In this document: piece after piece, positions 23,301-35,532 of the stretch
Position numbering within the stretch: position 1 is the stretch's first letter
Layout of the letters: each line of letters begins with the position of its first letter
The notes under the pieces: model-generated
What the model was told of the DNA's origin: nothing
Database searches by the model: none
The model's input: the letters and a program-made list of their open reading frames with translations, nothing else
From: Hydractinia symbiolongicarpus
Lineage: Eukaryota > Cnidaria > Hydrozoa > Anthoathecata > Hydractiniidae
DNA length: 64,000 nt
NCBI RefSeq assembly: GCF_029227915.1
Contig: NC_079885.1
Location: 18,051,001 to 18,115,000 of the forward strand
Direction: 5' to 3'
Position numbers and translations under genes: made by a program

Positions 23301-26300
23301 TTATTAACAAATCAGGTTAAAAATTAAAAATTCATGTACCAAAGCATTGTTGTTAATGAAACTTTTAGAGCTTCCTTCATTGTGTGGCTACTTTCGTTCT
23401 CCATTTTGTAAACACTATGCACACAAAAACGAGCTTTATCTAATGTCTGCCTACGTCAACGACAAGTTTCAATATCAAGCCTGAAAAAACACGGAGACTT
23501 ATAAAGAAAAAAATGAATTTGTAACTCTGTATATTTAAAAATTAGCCCTTGCTACGAGCTAGACACTTTCAAATAAATAATTTATTACTGCTAGAAGCAT
23601 TTTTGAATCCTGTACTCAAAAGGCTATTAACACATTGGAAAAATAAAGTCACAAATTACAAACTTAAAAGTTCATTTGAAAGTACAGTACACGTCCGTTA
23701 ATTTGAACATGCTAGGGATTAAATTATTTGTTCGAATTAACAAATGTTCGGATTATCGGAAGTTCAGAAAAAACAAGAATTTTAATAAACATTTAAAGGT
23801 TTTATGCTAATATAACTCAATTACAACTTTACTACAACTTTTTATAAAAATCTTTTAACGTTGTTTGCTTCGAGATGGGCAAGTCTCCAAATTCCTAAAC
23901 TTCATTTTATTGGAAATATCAATTTAATCGATAAATTGAAAGAAAGATTGCCACCATTGATGCAATAAAAATAAAAATAAAAACAAAAACGATTTTTTTT
24001 TATTTCCCCAGAAGATTTTATTTATCGATACACAAAAGATATATTATATAAGACTTTATTAAACCAAACTCAAGGGACTTGGCAATTTGTTCGAAATAAC
24101 GGAAAGTTCGAATTAAGCGGCATTCGAATTAACGGAAGTCTACTGTGCCGTAAAATATAGTAACAACATGAAGTCAAAGTATGTATCTTGTATGTTGTAT
24201 AGTCGATTAATATTTATTTCTATGATGACTTAATTTACAATTAGCTTGTCACTAGCAAAGTAAGAAGACGTTAGCTACAGTTTACATATAAATACAGTAA
24301 ATAAATACCTGTTGAAGCAGAAAATAGTTACAATAAAAAAATTAAAAAAACAATTGAAACTTAGAGGGGTTATATATAGTAAAGTATGATTGAACGTTCT
24401 TCAAATCTTGGTTCATCTTGATTTTTGTTGTTTTGTTTTACCTGCAACATTTATGACCTTATTGCCTGCAAAGTTTATTATATCTAAATGTTGAAGAGGT
24501 TCCTCCAAGTCATCGAAGTATATTAGAAATACAAAGAATTTCATGAGATGCATATGATTTGACACGCTCTTGCACCAAGTACACATCGCTCTTAGTAAAC
24601 TGAAATGTTCACCTGCAGAGGTATTTAAAACATATATTTTCTTCTTTACTGAGTGATGTAAGCATTAAACATCATTCATTAAAGCTTTGTTTTTTTACCA
24701 ATATTATTCTTGAGTATAACTCTAATATTATTTTTGTTTACATGTGCTTATAAAAAAGATATTATATGGAAATTATTAAATGGATAAAAAATTCTTGCAT
24801 AAGAATTATTAATATTTTTCTCGAAAAAATGTGATGACATAATCATATGCAAAGAATGTTTCAGCATATGCTTAGTTGCAATTTCATTTTTGCCACTAGC
24901 TTTTGAGGGACATGTTTTACCCATCTCAATAAACGCCCCCCTATAAGAATCTTAAAAATTAAATAAACGCCTGAGTTTTTGATTGCAGAATTTACAGTAA
25001 CTACAAAATAATAATCATGTGGGTGCGATTATTTATGAACACGTTATAGAGTTGCACCAGAAATTAGATTTTATCATTTCTGAGATTTAAAGCAAAAAAC
25101 AAAATAGGGATGAATTGCAGCCGTGTTGGCTGATTTATTCAACTGTGTCCTTGTTATTAAAGGGAACCCAAGGTATAAAATGATGTTGAAAATATATTAT
25201 AGAGCTTAAAAAGTTAGCTAACAAGTCTTTTTAAATTTTTTACAAAGCTCTTGTTCTCAAGATATTCACATTTAAAGAATTTCAGATTTAATTATGCTGC
25301 ATGGATTATGATGTCATATTTCAGTAATAGCAAATTTATACATTTTCTTTCATCAGTAATTTTAGACCTGTTAAGGGGTGTGCATTCACACTTTATCAAT
25401 GCATTAATATTATAAAGGTTAATTGATTACCATAATTTTTTTTGCCTAAATGACACTTGTTTGCTCGTCCCAGGCCTCTTATTTTTTTGCTGGTGAACTC
25501 GTAACTTAGGATCTGCATGTTGGTTTGCAATCAAATTTTGTGAGTAAACGTATAGGGCTTATACAAGCTTTCCCACAAAATTTGATTGCAAACCAAGTTG
25601 CAGATCGAGTTACTGATCGTTAGCAAAAAAAGGTTCCCTTCAAGGTTACTGTAAAGGAAACATTTTTTTTTTTTAGGTTTTTTGCAAAAATTTCATGAGA
25701 TACAAAAAAAAAATTCTCTTTCCAATGACATATTTTGTATTCTATGAAAATATTTGGAACACCCCTTTTTTATGGAAAAAGCCTTTTTAGGGGTGTTATA
25801 TCCTTCACACCTTTGAAAAAATATGTGCAAAATGAGTTGAGCATATTTTTTGTAAACATTATGCATAATATGGAACTCCCGTATAAAAATATGCATAATA
25901 ATATTTTTTAGATAGTTTACTTTCACTATCGAATTAAAAAAAAATGGAATTAAGGAATATGCATACAAGTTGTCTCTTGTAAACCTGACTTCTGTCTATT
26001 AATAATTCTGAACGCGTACACGCATATTCAGCATAAAGAAAAAGTTCGCACTTCTATCATCTTTCTGCATACTCAGTTCACACATTTTTATAACACCTAC
26101 GAAAATCTTTTAAAACAAATATCTCATTAGTAAATTTCCGCATACATGCCTTTACGTTTGTGGTCTCTTTTTCCGAAAGCTTCCTATTGGCTCATTAAAA
26201 TTTTCGGTAATGAAAAGCTGAATAAATTATGCACAAAAGGTTCCCGGATTTTTTTGTATAAATTACTGATTAGCGAATTATGACGACAGAAAGAAAAAAA

Positions 26301-29300
26301 ATATGCATTTTTTTAATGATTATATATAATTACAAATAATTTCATAACGACGTTATTAGAAAAAAAACCGGGAACCTTTTTGAATTTAATTTATGCTAAA
26401 TATAATGGTGCGCAAATGAGAAGTCTGCGACCACGCGTTTGTAAAAAGAAGCCATTTTAAAATGTATGATGAAAAAAAATTTGGTGTGTGTTTATTTAAT
26501 TATATTTTCTTTTTGGAAAATTACCATCTCACGAAACACGATCACGATCATGATTAAACACGATTAAACACGATCAAAAGGGTTTTTCTGAGACTACTCA
26601 TCAAGTGAGTTTTTTCCTTCACAGTAACCTTAAGAGAACAAAATAAGAACATATCAGACAGAAAAAGGTTGGAAAAGTAAGAACAGAAAACGTCAGGACA
26701 AATTTTAGTTATATAAAACGAATATTTTTGTAAAAACTGTCAAACAGTTTCCCTGTTGTAAGAAGGTCACAATTAAAAAAAATAACTTTGAAAAATTACA
26801 TATATAGTGCAGGACAGCCCCAACGCATAATTGCACTTAATAAAATTTATACCAGGCATTTTTCAACAAACGTTTTTCAGAAAGAAGCTAGCTGTTCTTT
26901 GACACGGCGAACTAAAAAGAGTTTTGTTTATATAAATTTCCAGATATTATTGATAAAAAAGTATGTGATCTCTTAATTTGTGTATTAATATCAGTTAATA
27001 CAAAAGTTCTTGTTTTGTAGCAGACACTACCTTTATTAAGCATTAATTTAACATTTTATTTATTATATGTATCAATGAATGCTAGACATTATTCTCCTGT
27101 TTTCAGAACTTTTTTATTTTTACAAATTTCAATTTTTAATTTTTGATATCTTGTTTCCTCAAAAAATTATATTTTATTTGTTTGCTGTTAGGTACTTTTT
27201 GGTTAACAAGTTGCATTACTCTACATGCTTGTTCTGTTAATTATATTAGTTCTGTCAGTTACTTGCTTCTTGTTTAAAAATGGCTGCATTAATTTCAATT
27301 ACCTCACTACAGGCTCCAAATTTCAATTAACACTAGGTCACACCCTGTGTAATTACAAAGCATTTTTTTAAAAATTGTCAAATAAAATTGCGAAAAATTC
27401 AGAATATCTAAATTATTTTTTTTCCTCTCTTGCTTGATTATTACAAGTTATGCATGACTATTTTACTGAGCAAAATCAAAATGAGAGAGAAAGTAAAAAA
27501 TCAACTTTGAAGTGTCCTGTTCCTGCAGGAATTAATTAGAATGGTTTCTTTTCTTAATAAAATATTATTGAAATATGTTCCTTTAAAAATGACAGGACTA
27601 GACAGAAAATGACGAAATGAACCCTGCACAAGATTTTCAAAAACTGTATTTTAAGCATAAAAAAGACTAAACATCAAATAGGGTCTAATATGGACAAACA
27701 AAGATTCACAAAGATTTCTCTCTTTATTCACTCAAAGGTAATACTTGTTTAGAAAATTAAAAAAAAAAAGAAAATTCTCACCAATAGTGGTGATTCACAT
27801 TGAAGACCACAGTTTGAATAAGTGAACACCGCAAGTGATAAAAACAACATAATTTTAAACTTTTCAATAGTTTCAAGAAAGTAAAGTATAACTTGAGTGC
27901 TTTATAACAAAGAAAATATCTCTAAATATTTCCTTTTGAAATTTGAAAATATAAAACTAGCAAAAAATATCAAAATCATACTTACAATCAGACAAAATCA
28001 GATCAAAAAATTGAAACTCGAACTCAAATAAATGTCTGTAAAATTAACAAACTCAAAGCTACAGTTGCATTCATTTATTCTATAAAGTTTTTTTTGTATG
28101 AAATAGTTCAAAACATGTATCAGGATGAAGTCCTGGTTTACTTGGGCAAGTTTTACAAATAAAGGATCTCTTGATTGCATGGCCATTTGCAGTTTTTTCT
28201 TTTAAGCTTAAAAAACCCAGCATTTTTTTGTTGACGGTTTTGCAGTGAAATCATGAAATGTCGACCATTGAGTCTGGAAATGTTTTCATTGACTCTTAGC
28301 ACATTTTCATTGACAGGATCAAGCAACTCAGGTTTAGCAGGCTCTTCTGTTATAAGTGAAGATATAACACTGTGCACAAATTGATGAAATGTGTTGCGAA
28401 GAGGTTGCCAAGGCAGAGGCATTAAGCATGGAAAGGAGTGGATCGTGTTGATCAGCAACTGCATTCGTTGAATATTTTGCAAAAGTCTTATAAATGCTTA
28501 AAAAAAAAATAATTGCATTTCGAATTTTTTCACAATGTAGAGTTTGTAATTCCAAACTGCTTTGAGTTTTTATGGCATCACTGTTCATCTGTGTTCTGTT
28601 TTGGTGATATGTGGACAGCATATGAACGACCTTTGGTTGATTGCCACCTTTATCTTTATGAGAGCGGTGTTTACAAGCCAACATTACTGTGTGATTCAAC
28701 GTAATATAAAACACTGGCGTTCCTTTTTCAAGATTGGCATTCACAATTTGCTTTGAAAATTTTCTTGATTGGTTCTTATTGTTCCACATAAATGAGTTTT
28801 ATTTTGTAACAGAAACAATGCAAGGCTTGTTGAACTGTCTCAATGTTAGTGTCCGTAGGGGGCTCTGTCAGGTCGTTTCAAATTGCTTCCTGTTCATTTA
28901 TATCAACGTCACATTCAGGGTTGACAATGTTTTGGTTTATTTCAGCTGCCTCCGGTTCATGTTGGTGAGTCAAAGTATTAGGCCCCGCGAACCGAAAGGG
29001 TTAAAGTACTTTATTTATGCGTACCCAACGGTATGTAACTGCATACAAATGTTTGCATGTTAGGCTTCTGTTTCTAAGAGATCCTTAAAAAGTTTAAATT
29101 ATTAATAGATTAAAGAGTAACTGCTCTGTTTATTGAGCGATTTAGATGCGTCATTAGATATTAAACTGAAGCCATGTGTATAAAGGATAGAACGTTTTGT
29201 TAATGTTGAATCATATGTATTTTTTCAGGTTTAATCAAAACGTTATCACCAAACTATAATCGACATCATTTGCAGCTGCGTGGGTTAATTAACCGTAGTA

Positions 29301-32300
29301 ATTGGTGTTATATTAACACAACCTTGCAAGCACTGTTGGGGATTGCACCAATATCACATTTTTACAAGTCTTTAAAACAGTTTTTGAACAAGAAAGCAAA
29401 ATGTACATCAACACCTTTAACAGATAGCATGTATGGTTTATTTTGTTGACATAAATTTTAGTTTTGCTTGTCTTTAAAAATTTTAAAGCTAAAATCAACG
29501 CTCTTTAACTTTTTACATGTACCTCTGGTACTGCTTTTAGGCAGAGTCATTCGTCATTTTATAATCCTTTTGTTTTAATGTGTAATTCTTCTAGGTCAGG
29601 TAAACTACCAATTATAACCCGCAGAACCAAGTTTCAATTAGATAATTCAGTAACTGACCTCTGGAAATCATGCAACCAAAAAAGCATAGAGTATTTTATG
29701 CAGCATGTTTTAATGACTAAATTTAATGATGTTTTAGGATTGCATTTTTTAACGAATTTGAACCGATCAATCCAAAAATATCATTGAAAAAGCAAACTGA
29801 TGATCTGCGGGCTGGTGCAGCTTTTGAGCCAACCTGTGTGTATGATGTTCTGCCTGTCATGAAAACCTCTTTATCAGAGAAGGTATGTACCCAATACCTA
29901 TGAATAGGTCACATTTTTGTTAACAGTATTTATGCTTTAATATGATTAAATGCATATTTAGCTGTGCAAAGGTTTCGTTTAAATGTTCTGTTTTTTGCTT
30001 ATTATCTGTCTGTAAACCCGAAAAACTTTACTGCACCATCTAGGGTCGTCAACAGGATGCAGAAGAGTTCCTATCTTTTCTTCTAAATGGCATGCACGAT
30101 GAACTTATTGCTCTCCATAAGATAATACATCCAAATGATGGTGTTCTGGTAAATGGCGATTCTTCTTTGGCAGACCATGTGGAAGACAAAGAAGACGACG
30201 AGTCTTGGGAACATGTTGGGCCAAAAAATAAATCTTCTACAATGAGAAAAGTAAGATTTATTGTATGCTTTGAAAAGTTAGTTGTGCACTGGTGAAGATT
30301 TGCACAAAGGTGACTGTTCTTTATTTTATGGAGTGGCCTTTAAACAAGAGAAATTGTCGAGATGAGAGAATCTTTTTTCTGTGATGTGCTTTAATAGACG
30401 ATATGTGGAGTTAAATTTGGTCTTCATCTCAGTTATTATTGTTCTAATATGTTTCTTTTTTTTAATTTTGTACTTGTGTAGGCGGTGATTGAGGAATCGC
30501 TAATTAAACACATGTTTGGTGGAGTGATCAGATCTTCTGTACATCAAACAGGGATGAAAGAATCAGCAACACTACAACCTTTTTTCACACTTCAACTTGA
30601 CATTCAGGTAGACAGTTTGTACTGTTCTGCAATCACCATCAAATTGGCAAACATCAGCTTCACTTTAACTTGAGAAACAATTTAATATTGGATCTTTGTT
30701 TGCCTTTATTATGATTCTTATAATATGCACTGTCAAATATAAAATATTAATATCAAAAAGAAAATATCTTGATAAAACTATAAAAAAATTGCCATATGAT
30801 TTCAGGCTGGTAGTAAAAGTTATTTTTCTAGTCTGAGCAAATCTGGACATTGGTTGATGCCATACAATGTTATTTCACGAAAGAAAACTTGCAAGGATTC
30901 AATTGTTCAAAGACTAACACAGAGGTATAAATTTGTACAGTACCCTGTATTGTTTGTGCATTTGCTGAGATTGGAAATAAATTTTCCCAGAGTACAATGC
31001 CAGCATATTTAGGGTGTTCTAGACCTGTATATGAAAGTATAATTTTATCACTAACATCCACCACGTTGATTATAAACAGTTACCGTATCAACCAAATTTC
31101 GTTGTTCCCCTTTTTTTTTCCTAAAATTTTAGTGAGATTTATTAGCATCTAGAATTCCATTGGAATATTACGGGATTTGATTAAAATTTTGTTGAAATTT
31201 CATAGCATCTAGCATTTGATGGAGATGTCCTAGCGTGTTTTTTGTGTGACCTATTCTCGCATTTCGCCAGTAACATTTTTTTGCAAATGACAGATTTTAA
31301 ATCGCGTCTATAACTTTTTAAAAAATGTAAAAAAAAAATCTTGGTTGTGCCCACTTTCGTTTAATGTCATTTTAAAGAATTTGGAAAAGCTCGAATGATA
31401 ATATATTGTTGCAAATAAAGATATATTTTTGTGTACTAATGTACTAATTTTTGACACACTGGTTAAAAAGAAAATAAACACGATGCGTTGAAGGTAGTAC
31501 CCGACATGTTAGTTCTTCTGTTATGTTTACCCGACTTGTTGGAAATGCTTGTTAAATTAGTTATAAAACTCTTGCTGTAATGAATGTCCCGTGGATATGT
31601 GAAGACATTTTTTAGAATATGCAGTAATGATTTTTCTTGCAATTTCCCTATTTTTTCGTTGGCAGGTTGAAGCCTCGCGCCGCAGTTCATTGGAAGAACT
31701 GCCACTTATCATGATATTCCATCTAAAGTACTTTGTTTACGATTTGAAAGGCGGTTGTCAAAAGATTTACAAAGCGTTGGACATTCCGGTCGATTTAGAA
31801 ATACCAAAAGGTATGAAATTTTTAGCCCTTATATTCACCTCCAACACACCCTGTAGGCTGAAACGAGAGAGAAATGGTATGACTTATACGGCCGAAATTT
31901 ATTTCTTGTTTTCTCAGGTAAAATGATCTTAAGTGTGAGAATTAACCTTCCCTATATTTTTGTGTTTAGAGGTTTTGTCACCATCGCAGAAATCGAAACT
32001 AGGTGCTGGGATGAGAAGTTACAAACTTTATGCTGGTACGTATTTGCATCTATTACATGTTTAAGTAATGTGTTGCATTTACTTTGAAGAAATCCACTTT
32101 GCGAATGTCTCCATGTACAAGAAACTTCTATGAATGTCAGAAATTTTGACTCTTGTTAGGTGTTGAACGTTGTGGACACATTTCAGCTATTTCATCTGAT
32201 TTTTTTCATTGTTTTAGTGATCTACCATCATGGAAAATATGCAGCCGGTGGACACTATACTGCCGCTGTGCATCATGGGAACCCATTTGGGTGGGTGCAT

Positions 32301-32405
32301 TTTGATGACAACTTATTAAAGACTACAAGTGTCAACCAGGTGTTAAAACATCAACAAGGTTCGGTCCCGTATCTTTTGTTTTATGAGCGTGTGCAGACGA
32401 GGTGA
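14372..32405 (+). CDS. USP10: Ubiquitin-specific protease USP10 (complete, 12 exons)
   Basis: Exons are 14372-14431, 21184-21264, 21663-21708, 22659-23084, 29229-29430, 29738-29882, 30044-30250, 30482-30607, 30832-30924, 31666-31810, 31970-32035 and 32218-32405, giving 594 residues in consistent phase. Residues 24-27 are FGDF, the G3BP-binding motif of vertebrate USP10. Around residue 168 is the conserved [10 protein letters not shown] block. The catalytic domain runs from about 220 to the end: Cys231 in [19 protein letters not shown], a middle section with [16 protein letters not shown] and [17 protein letters not shown], His545 in [10 protein letters not shown], and the Asp pair 562-563 in HFDDN. 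The protein is shorter than human USP10 (798 residues), mostly in the disordered N-terminus. USP10 removes ubiquitin from targets including p53 and ribosomal proteins in mammals. All three catalytic positions are intact. Introns 1 and 4 exceed 6 kb and are full of repeats. Confidence 0.95.
14929..15627. mobile_element. 699-bp inverted-end element with 5-bp target duplication
   Basis: The left end CAGTACAACACTTTTCCCCG and the right end, read inverted as CAGTGCAGCACTTTTCCGAT, match with few changes and continue into a shared GGTGAGTC. Both ends abut CTGAA, a probable 5-bp target duplication (14924-14928 and 15628-15632). I see no transposase inside, so it is non-autonomous. It sits in USP10 intron 1. 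Confidence 0.75.
16069..16824. mobile_element. 756-bp inverted-end element carrying a nested repeat
   Basis: The ends CAGGCCATTTCTTG and, inverted, CAGGCCATTCCTTG are flanked on both sides by TTAGAC (16063-16068 and 16825-16830), a 6-bp direct repeat. Inner inverted matches of GCACTCGTAAA type lie near both ends. The middle (about 16312-16645) is a copy of an interspersed repeat also found at about 39150-39455 and 62448-62778, which may be nested or may be its natural core. Confidence 0.75.
16312..16645 (+). repeat. Interspersed repeat, part A (copy 1)
   Basis: The segment around GGTTATATTTAACTTGCATG and GACGATGAAGGTCGGACTGA is highly similar to 62448-62778 (same strand) and 39150-39455 (opposite strand). 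On the minus strand all three keep a frame through words such as [24 protein letters not shown] (QEECAP here) and [13 protein letters not shown], although the 39-kb copy is changed in places. No known family is recognised. Confidence 0.75.
17655..18566. repeat. Cluster of direct repeats (53-bp array and a duplicated 80-bp block)
   Basis: From about 18385 to 18566, about 3.4 copies of a 53-bp unit (GTTTAAAA..CGAAAAGC..ATAGAAATG..TTTTTTAGAT) stand in tandem, with a detached partial copy at about 17655-17710. Between them, the block containing AAAAAGTATGCTGAACATAA is present twice (17893-17973 and 18022-18105). This lies in USP10 intron 1 and looks non-coding. Confidence 0.7.
19020..19900 (+). 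mobile_element. Ty3/gypsy-type pol remnant (RT and integrase pieces)
   Basis: Around 19155-19250 one frame reads [20 protein letters not shown], the N-terminal signature of a Ty3/gypsy reverse transcriptase. From 19358 another frame reads [20 protein letters not shown] and then [11 protein letters not shown] with a stop directly after, matching the integrase core (SDNGPxF and HPxxNGxAE blocks). Downstream, [12 protein letters not shown] resembles the post-integrase segment. RNase H and most of RT are missing and frames are broken, so it is a degraded internal fragment with no LTRs seen. Confidence 0.82.
23683..24145. mobile_element. Tigger/pogo-like non-autonomous element
   Basis: The left end ACAGTACACGTCCGTTAATT and the right end, inverted as ACAGTAGACTTCCGTTAATT, resemble the CAGTAGAACCTC..GTTAATTCGAA ends of Tigger/pogo elements. 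Extra internal TTCGAATTAA words sit near both ends. There is no transposase reading frame. It lies in USP10 intron 4. Confidence 0.65.
25483..25630. repeat. Inverted repeat with about 60-bp arms
   Basis: Arms at about 25483-25543 and 25573-25630 pair through GGTTTGCAATCAAATTTTGT and its complement, with about 30 bp between them. It is probably a small foldback element in USP10 intron 4. Confidence 0.65.
26222..26397. repeat. Inverted repeat with AAAAGGTTCCCGG arms
   Basis: The arm AATTATGCACAAAAGGTTCC(CGG) near 26224-26257 is matched inverted at about 26360-26397. Related AAGGTTCCC words occur at about 25155 and 25630, so several pieces of one family may lie here. Confidence 0.6.
28080..28789 (-). 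pseudogene. piggyBac-type transposase remnant (C-terminal half)
   Basis: On the minus strand, within USP10 intron 4, the first frame contains [20 protein letters not shown], which resembles the segment around the third catalytic Asp of piggyBac transposases (typically Asp-Lys/Arg..VxMLST). After frame changes it continues with NGRHF and ends with [20 protein letters not shown], the cysteine-rich C-terminal domain that binds the transposon end. The frame is broken at least twice, so it is inactive. The N-terminal half with the first catalytic Asp residues was not found. A GGGTTAA at 28998-29004 could mark the element's outer end. Confidence 0.72.
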
Positions 32406-35091
32406 AGCACAATGAAGGTCCGTATGGACGAAATCTAAATCGAGTATAGACGAAATCTAAATCGAGATCTGCCGAAGTTTTCCTCCAAAAGCGGTGCTGT
32501 TGGCTTGGTCATATTCACGAAATTTTGTACTCGTTGTAGACAGTAAAAGACTGATTGGTATGTTAGGCTAGGTAGCTTTCCAATGTCTTGATTTTATTAT
32601 TATACATAATACATGGAATGCTAGCTTACAGTCGCCATTTTGTTTTTCACTCACCTGGTGCCATTTTGCAGCCACTTTCGTGTCTAATTCTCCAACTGCA
32701 TCCAGTGTATACATACATATATATTCATATAGTTCTAAAGAAACGACATGTAAAGAAATTATTACTATTTCTCAAGTTTCTTCTATTTATGTTTACGACG
32801 GTACTTTCGCATTTTCGCAGTAAGTTCAAGTTTTTTTGCTAAGCAACTTACAGCGACGTGCTTCTTATTTACCGAGATCACAATGATTCAAAAGTCGTAC
32901 ATAAGGATACTCTAACGGGTCACATCACCATGTATTTTGCTGTCAGTGAACGACGTAAAAAAAAAAATTTTTGTCGCATTCTTTAATGTTATGTACATTG
33001 ACCTGGACTTTCGGTTGTAGAATAAAAAAAAGCCAATCAATATAATATTATTAATTGTTATTGTAATTCTTTCATTGTTTGTATGAGCTAAAAGATATAT
33101 ATATATAAATATAAATAAATATAAGTATATGAAGTCAGAAAAACTAAGTATTTATTACAATGTTTCGATTATTTCTTCATCAGGTCTGACGAAAAAATAA
33201 CGTATAAAATTAATCGAATACTTGTTTCTTTTCTACTTCGTATATATATATATATATATATTTACCATATGTATACCAACATTAGAAGAATGTTTTTTTT
33301 TTCGCCTTGCTGCTGTTTTTATCACCTTGTCGGAGAGAAATAGCGTTAATTTTGCGAAACAACTATTTTAAATTTGTGGCGAGGATTTAATTTCGTGAAC
33401 TGCATTTATTTTCGATTTTTCATCGGGCATCAAAGAATCGATCGATTTGCACGTTTTTTAACACATTTTTTGCTTACATCATGGTGTATCATACTAAAAC
33501 GTCACATCAAAATTAAGTGCCTTCATTTCTCTTTTGAGGTTGGTTATTTTCTCGGGATTTATTTTACGGTTGGGGCCATAAGGTATTTTTCACGAGATTT
33601 CTCTGAGGGGCGAGAAAGGGAAGGAATTTTCCGAATTTTTCGAAATTTTAATTTCTTTGATCGGCAAGTTGCAAAAAGTGATAGACTAAGCTTGCTCTGA
33701 TAACACACGTCTAGGACTTTTTAGCACCGGGAATTGCGGCACAGGGCTTTAAAAAGTCGCTTTCTGCGGACAGGTTAAAGCATTTTGCGTCAAACATAAC
33801 CACACGTTTTATTTTAAATCTATCTGACCTACTTGGGAATGAGGATTGCTTTTAAAATTTTAAGCAAATCTACCGGCTAAATTCAGAAATTTGCGATGCT
33901 TCAAATTTCTCAGACTAATTGTCTAAGAATATATTTTATCATGGAGCTTAAACCTCCTTGATCTTATCAAGTTTCAAATCATCATTTCAATGTTTATTGA
34001 GGTTACAGGACTTAAACTATACCGAAAATTATTTTTATCCAGTTGAACTCGAACTTTCATAATGTCAAACCATTCTCTTGATAACACTTATCTTTTAAAA
34101 AACTCAGGTTAAGTTTTTTCTGTAACCCTGCTAATTTCTTTCTAACTCATTTTTTTTCCTCGAGAAAATGAATCAAAGACTAGCTTAAGTTAAACTTTAT
34201 TGGTTTTCATTAGCTCTTGACGTAATATCGATATACATGTTGCCTGTCTTAAAAAAATTATTTTATAAAAAGGGAGCATGCCCTCTTCATCGCCAGAATT
34301 GCACTTTTAAGGTTTTGCTCCTGAATTTATCGCGTTTTTGCTAAATTCGACTTGACGAAGGCTTCGTTTACCTCGAACATTCCTTAACCAGTTTCTTGGA
34401 GGTTTGAGTTACCAAAAGTTAATTGTCGTATGCTTAAAGTTTACTGGATAGAATTTGGAAAGAAAGGATTTTTTTTATTTTGTGGGGTATAAAAGTCGTG
34501 GTTTAGGATTCAGCACCGAGTGCTCACGTCGCTGACAAATATGTGCTTAAGTGGTGATACTTGTGAGAAGGTGGGTGGTATTACCTGTATAACTTCAAAG
34601 TAAGTGAAGGAGATGTTATTACATGGCGGACAAATAACTCTTTTTTATTGATTTTCGTTTTTTATTGTACTTATTTACTCCTGTTAAAGTTGCTTGTGCC
34701 ATTTTATTAGGCAAACTATGAATATTTAAGGCTATTTTATCTTTTATCATAGATCAGTAAAAATAAAATGAACAGAAAAAAAAAATGACATGTTCCCTAA
34801 CTTATCTCGTTCGTACTCTAAAAAAAATTCGACCTTTTAGTTGCATTAAATCACAGTCATAGTTTTTCTTATGAGTGGATTAAATTTGAGGAAAAACAAA
34901 AATTAGTGAATTAGTCAAAAAGAGTGTCTCACTAAATTTAGCAAAAATAGATTACGGAAATTTAAAAAAAAGTCATTTACACTAATTAACTGAAAACTTA
35001 TGAAAATGATGGCATCATTTCATAGGTTATTACTTAGAGGGCAGAGATTCTAAAATTATCGATAAACATAAATGTCTAATTAGGTCCCACC
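32406..35091. other. Spacer downstream of USP10
   Basis: No gene is recognised. An AATAAA at 33021-33026 could serve USP10. There are AT-dinucleotide microsatellites at about 33091-33130 and 33238-33261. A TATAAAAG at 34488-34495 is a possible promoter (listed separately). Confidence 0.5.
34488..34495 (+). promoter_or_regulatory. Candidate TATA box
   Basis: GGGGTATAAAAG stands out from the AT-rich background because of its G-rich flank. A start about 30 bp downstream would fall in GGATTCAGCACC. A good splice donor (CTTCAAAGTAAGTG) follows at about 34598, and a short ATG frame lies between. It could be the promoter of the downstream dynein light chain gene, but no exon link can be shown. Confidence 0.3.
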
Positions 35092-35532
35092 ATGGTAAGG
35101 ATCAACGAAACATGGCTAAATTTTTAACATTTTGAAGCACCTCCAGATTAGCTAAAATACGCTACAAATTTTGGAAACACTGTCTTAAATTGCCAATTAA
35201 TATACCAAGCAAATGCGTATGAAGCTAATGTGTTTAGTCTAAATGATGCGTCGAATGGGTAGAGTTTATCTTACAGGCCAATTTGAACGGAGTGAAACGA
35301 TAGAGCATGTCCCAAATCGTTCAGAAGGGTGGGGAGGAGGCGAAGGAGTCCATCAAGCTTTTCGTGGCAGATTATCTTTTATGATTAAATCATACATATC
35401 GGTCATATAAAAGCCATCGATTCGATTCCTCGTATCCTGTAGTCGAGAGAAAGAACCGATAATGTCTTGGTAGTATATATATATTGTTTTCATTCACATT
35501 CGTCCGGGTAGAGTGTTGGCTAATTTAGACAT

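Noticed and set aside
29578-29737. A frame reading [20 protein letters not shown] as a USP10 exon
   Set aside because: Joining 29430 directly to 29738 gives [12 protein letters not shown], which aligns residue for residue with other USP10 proteins. Inserting this frame would break it.
33374-33700. A 108-residue plus-strand frame rich in Phe, Arg and Ile
   Set aside because: It has no domain, no good start context and no splice partner, and its composition fits translated AT-rich non-coding DNA.
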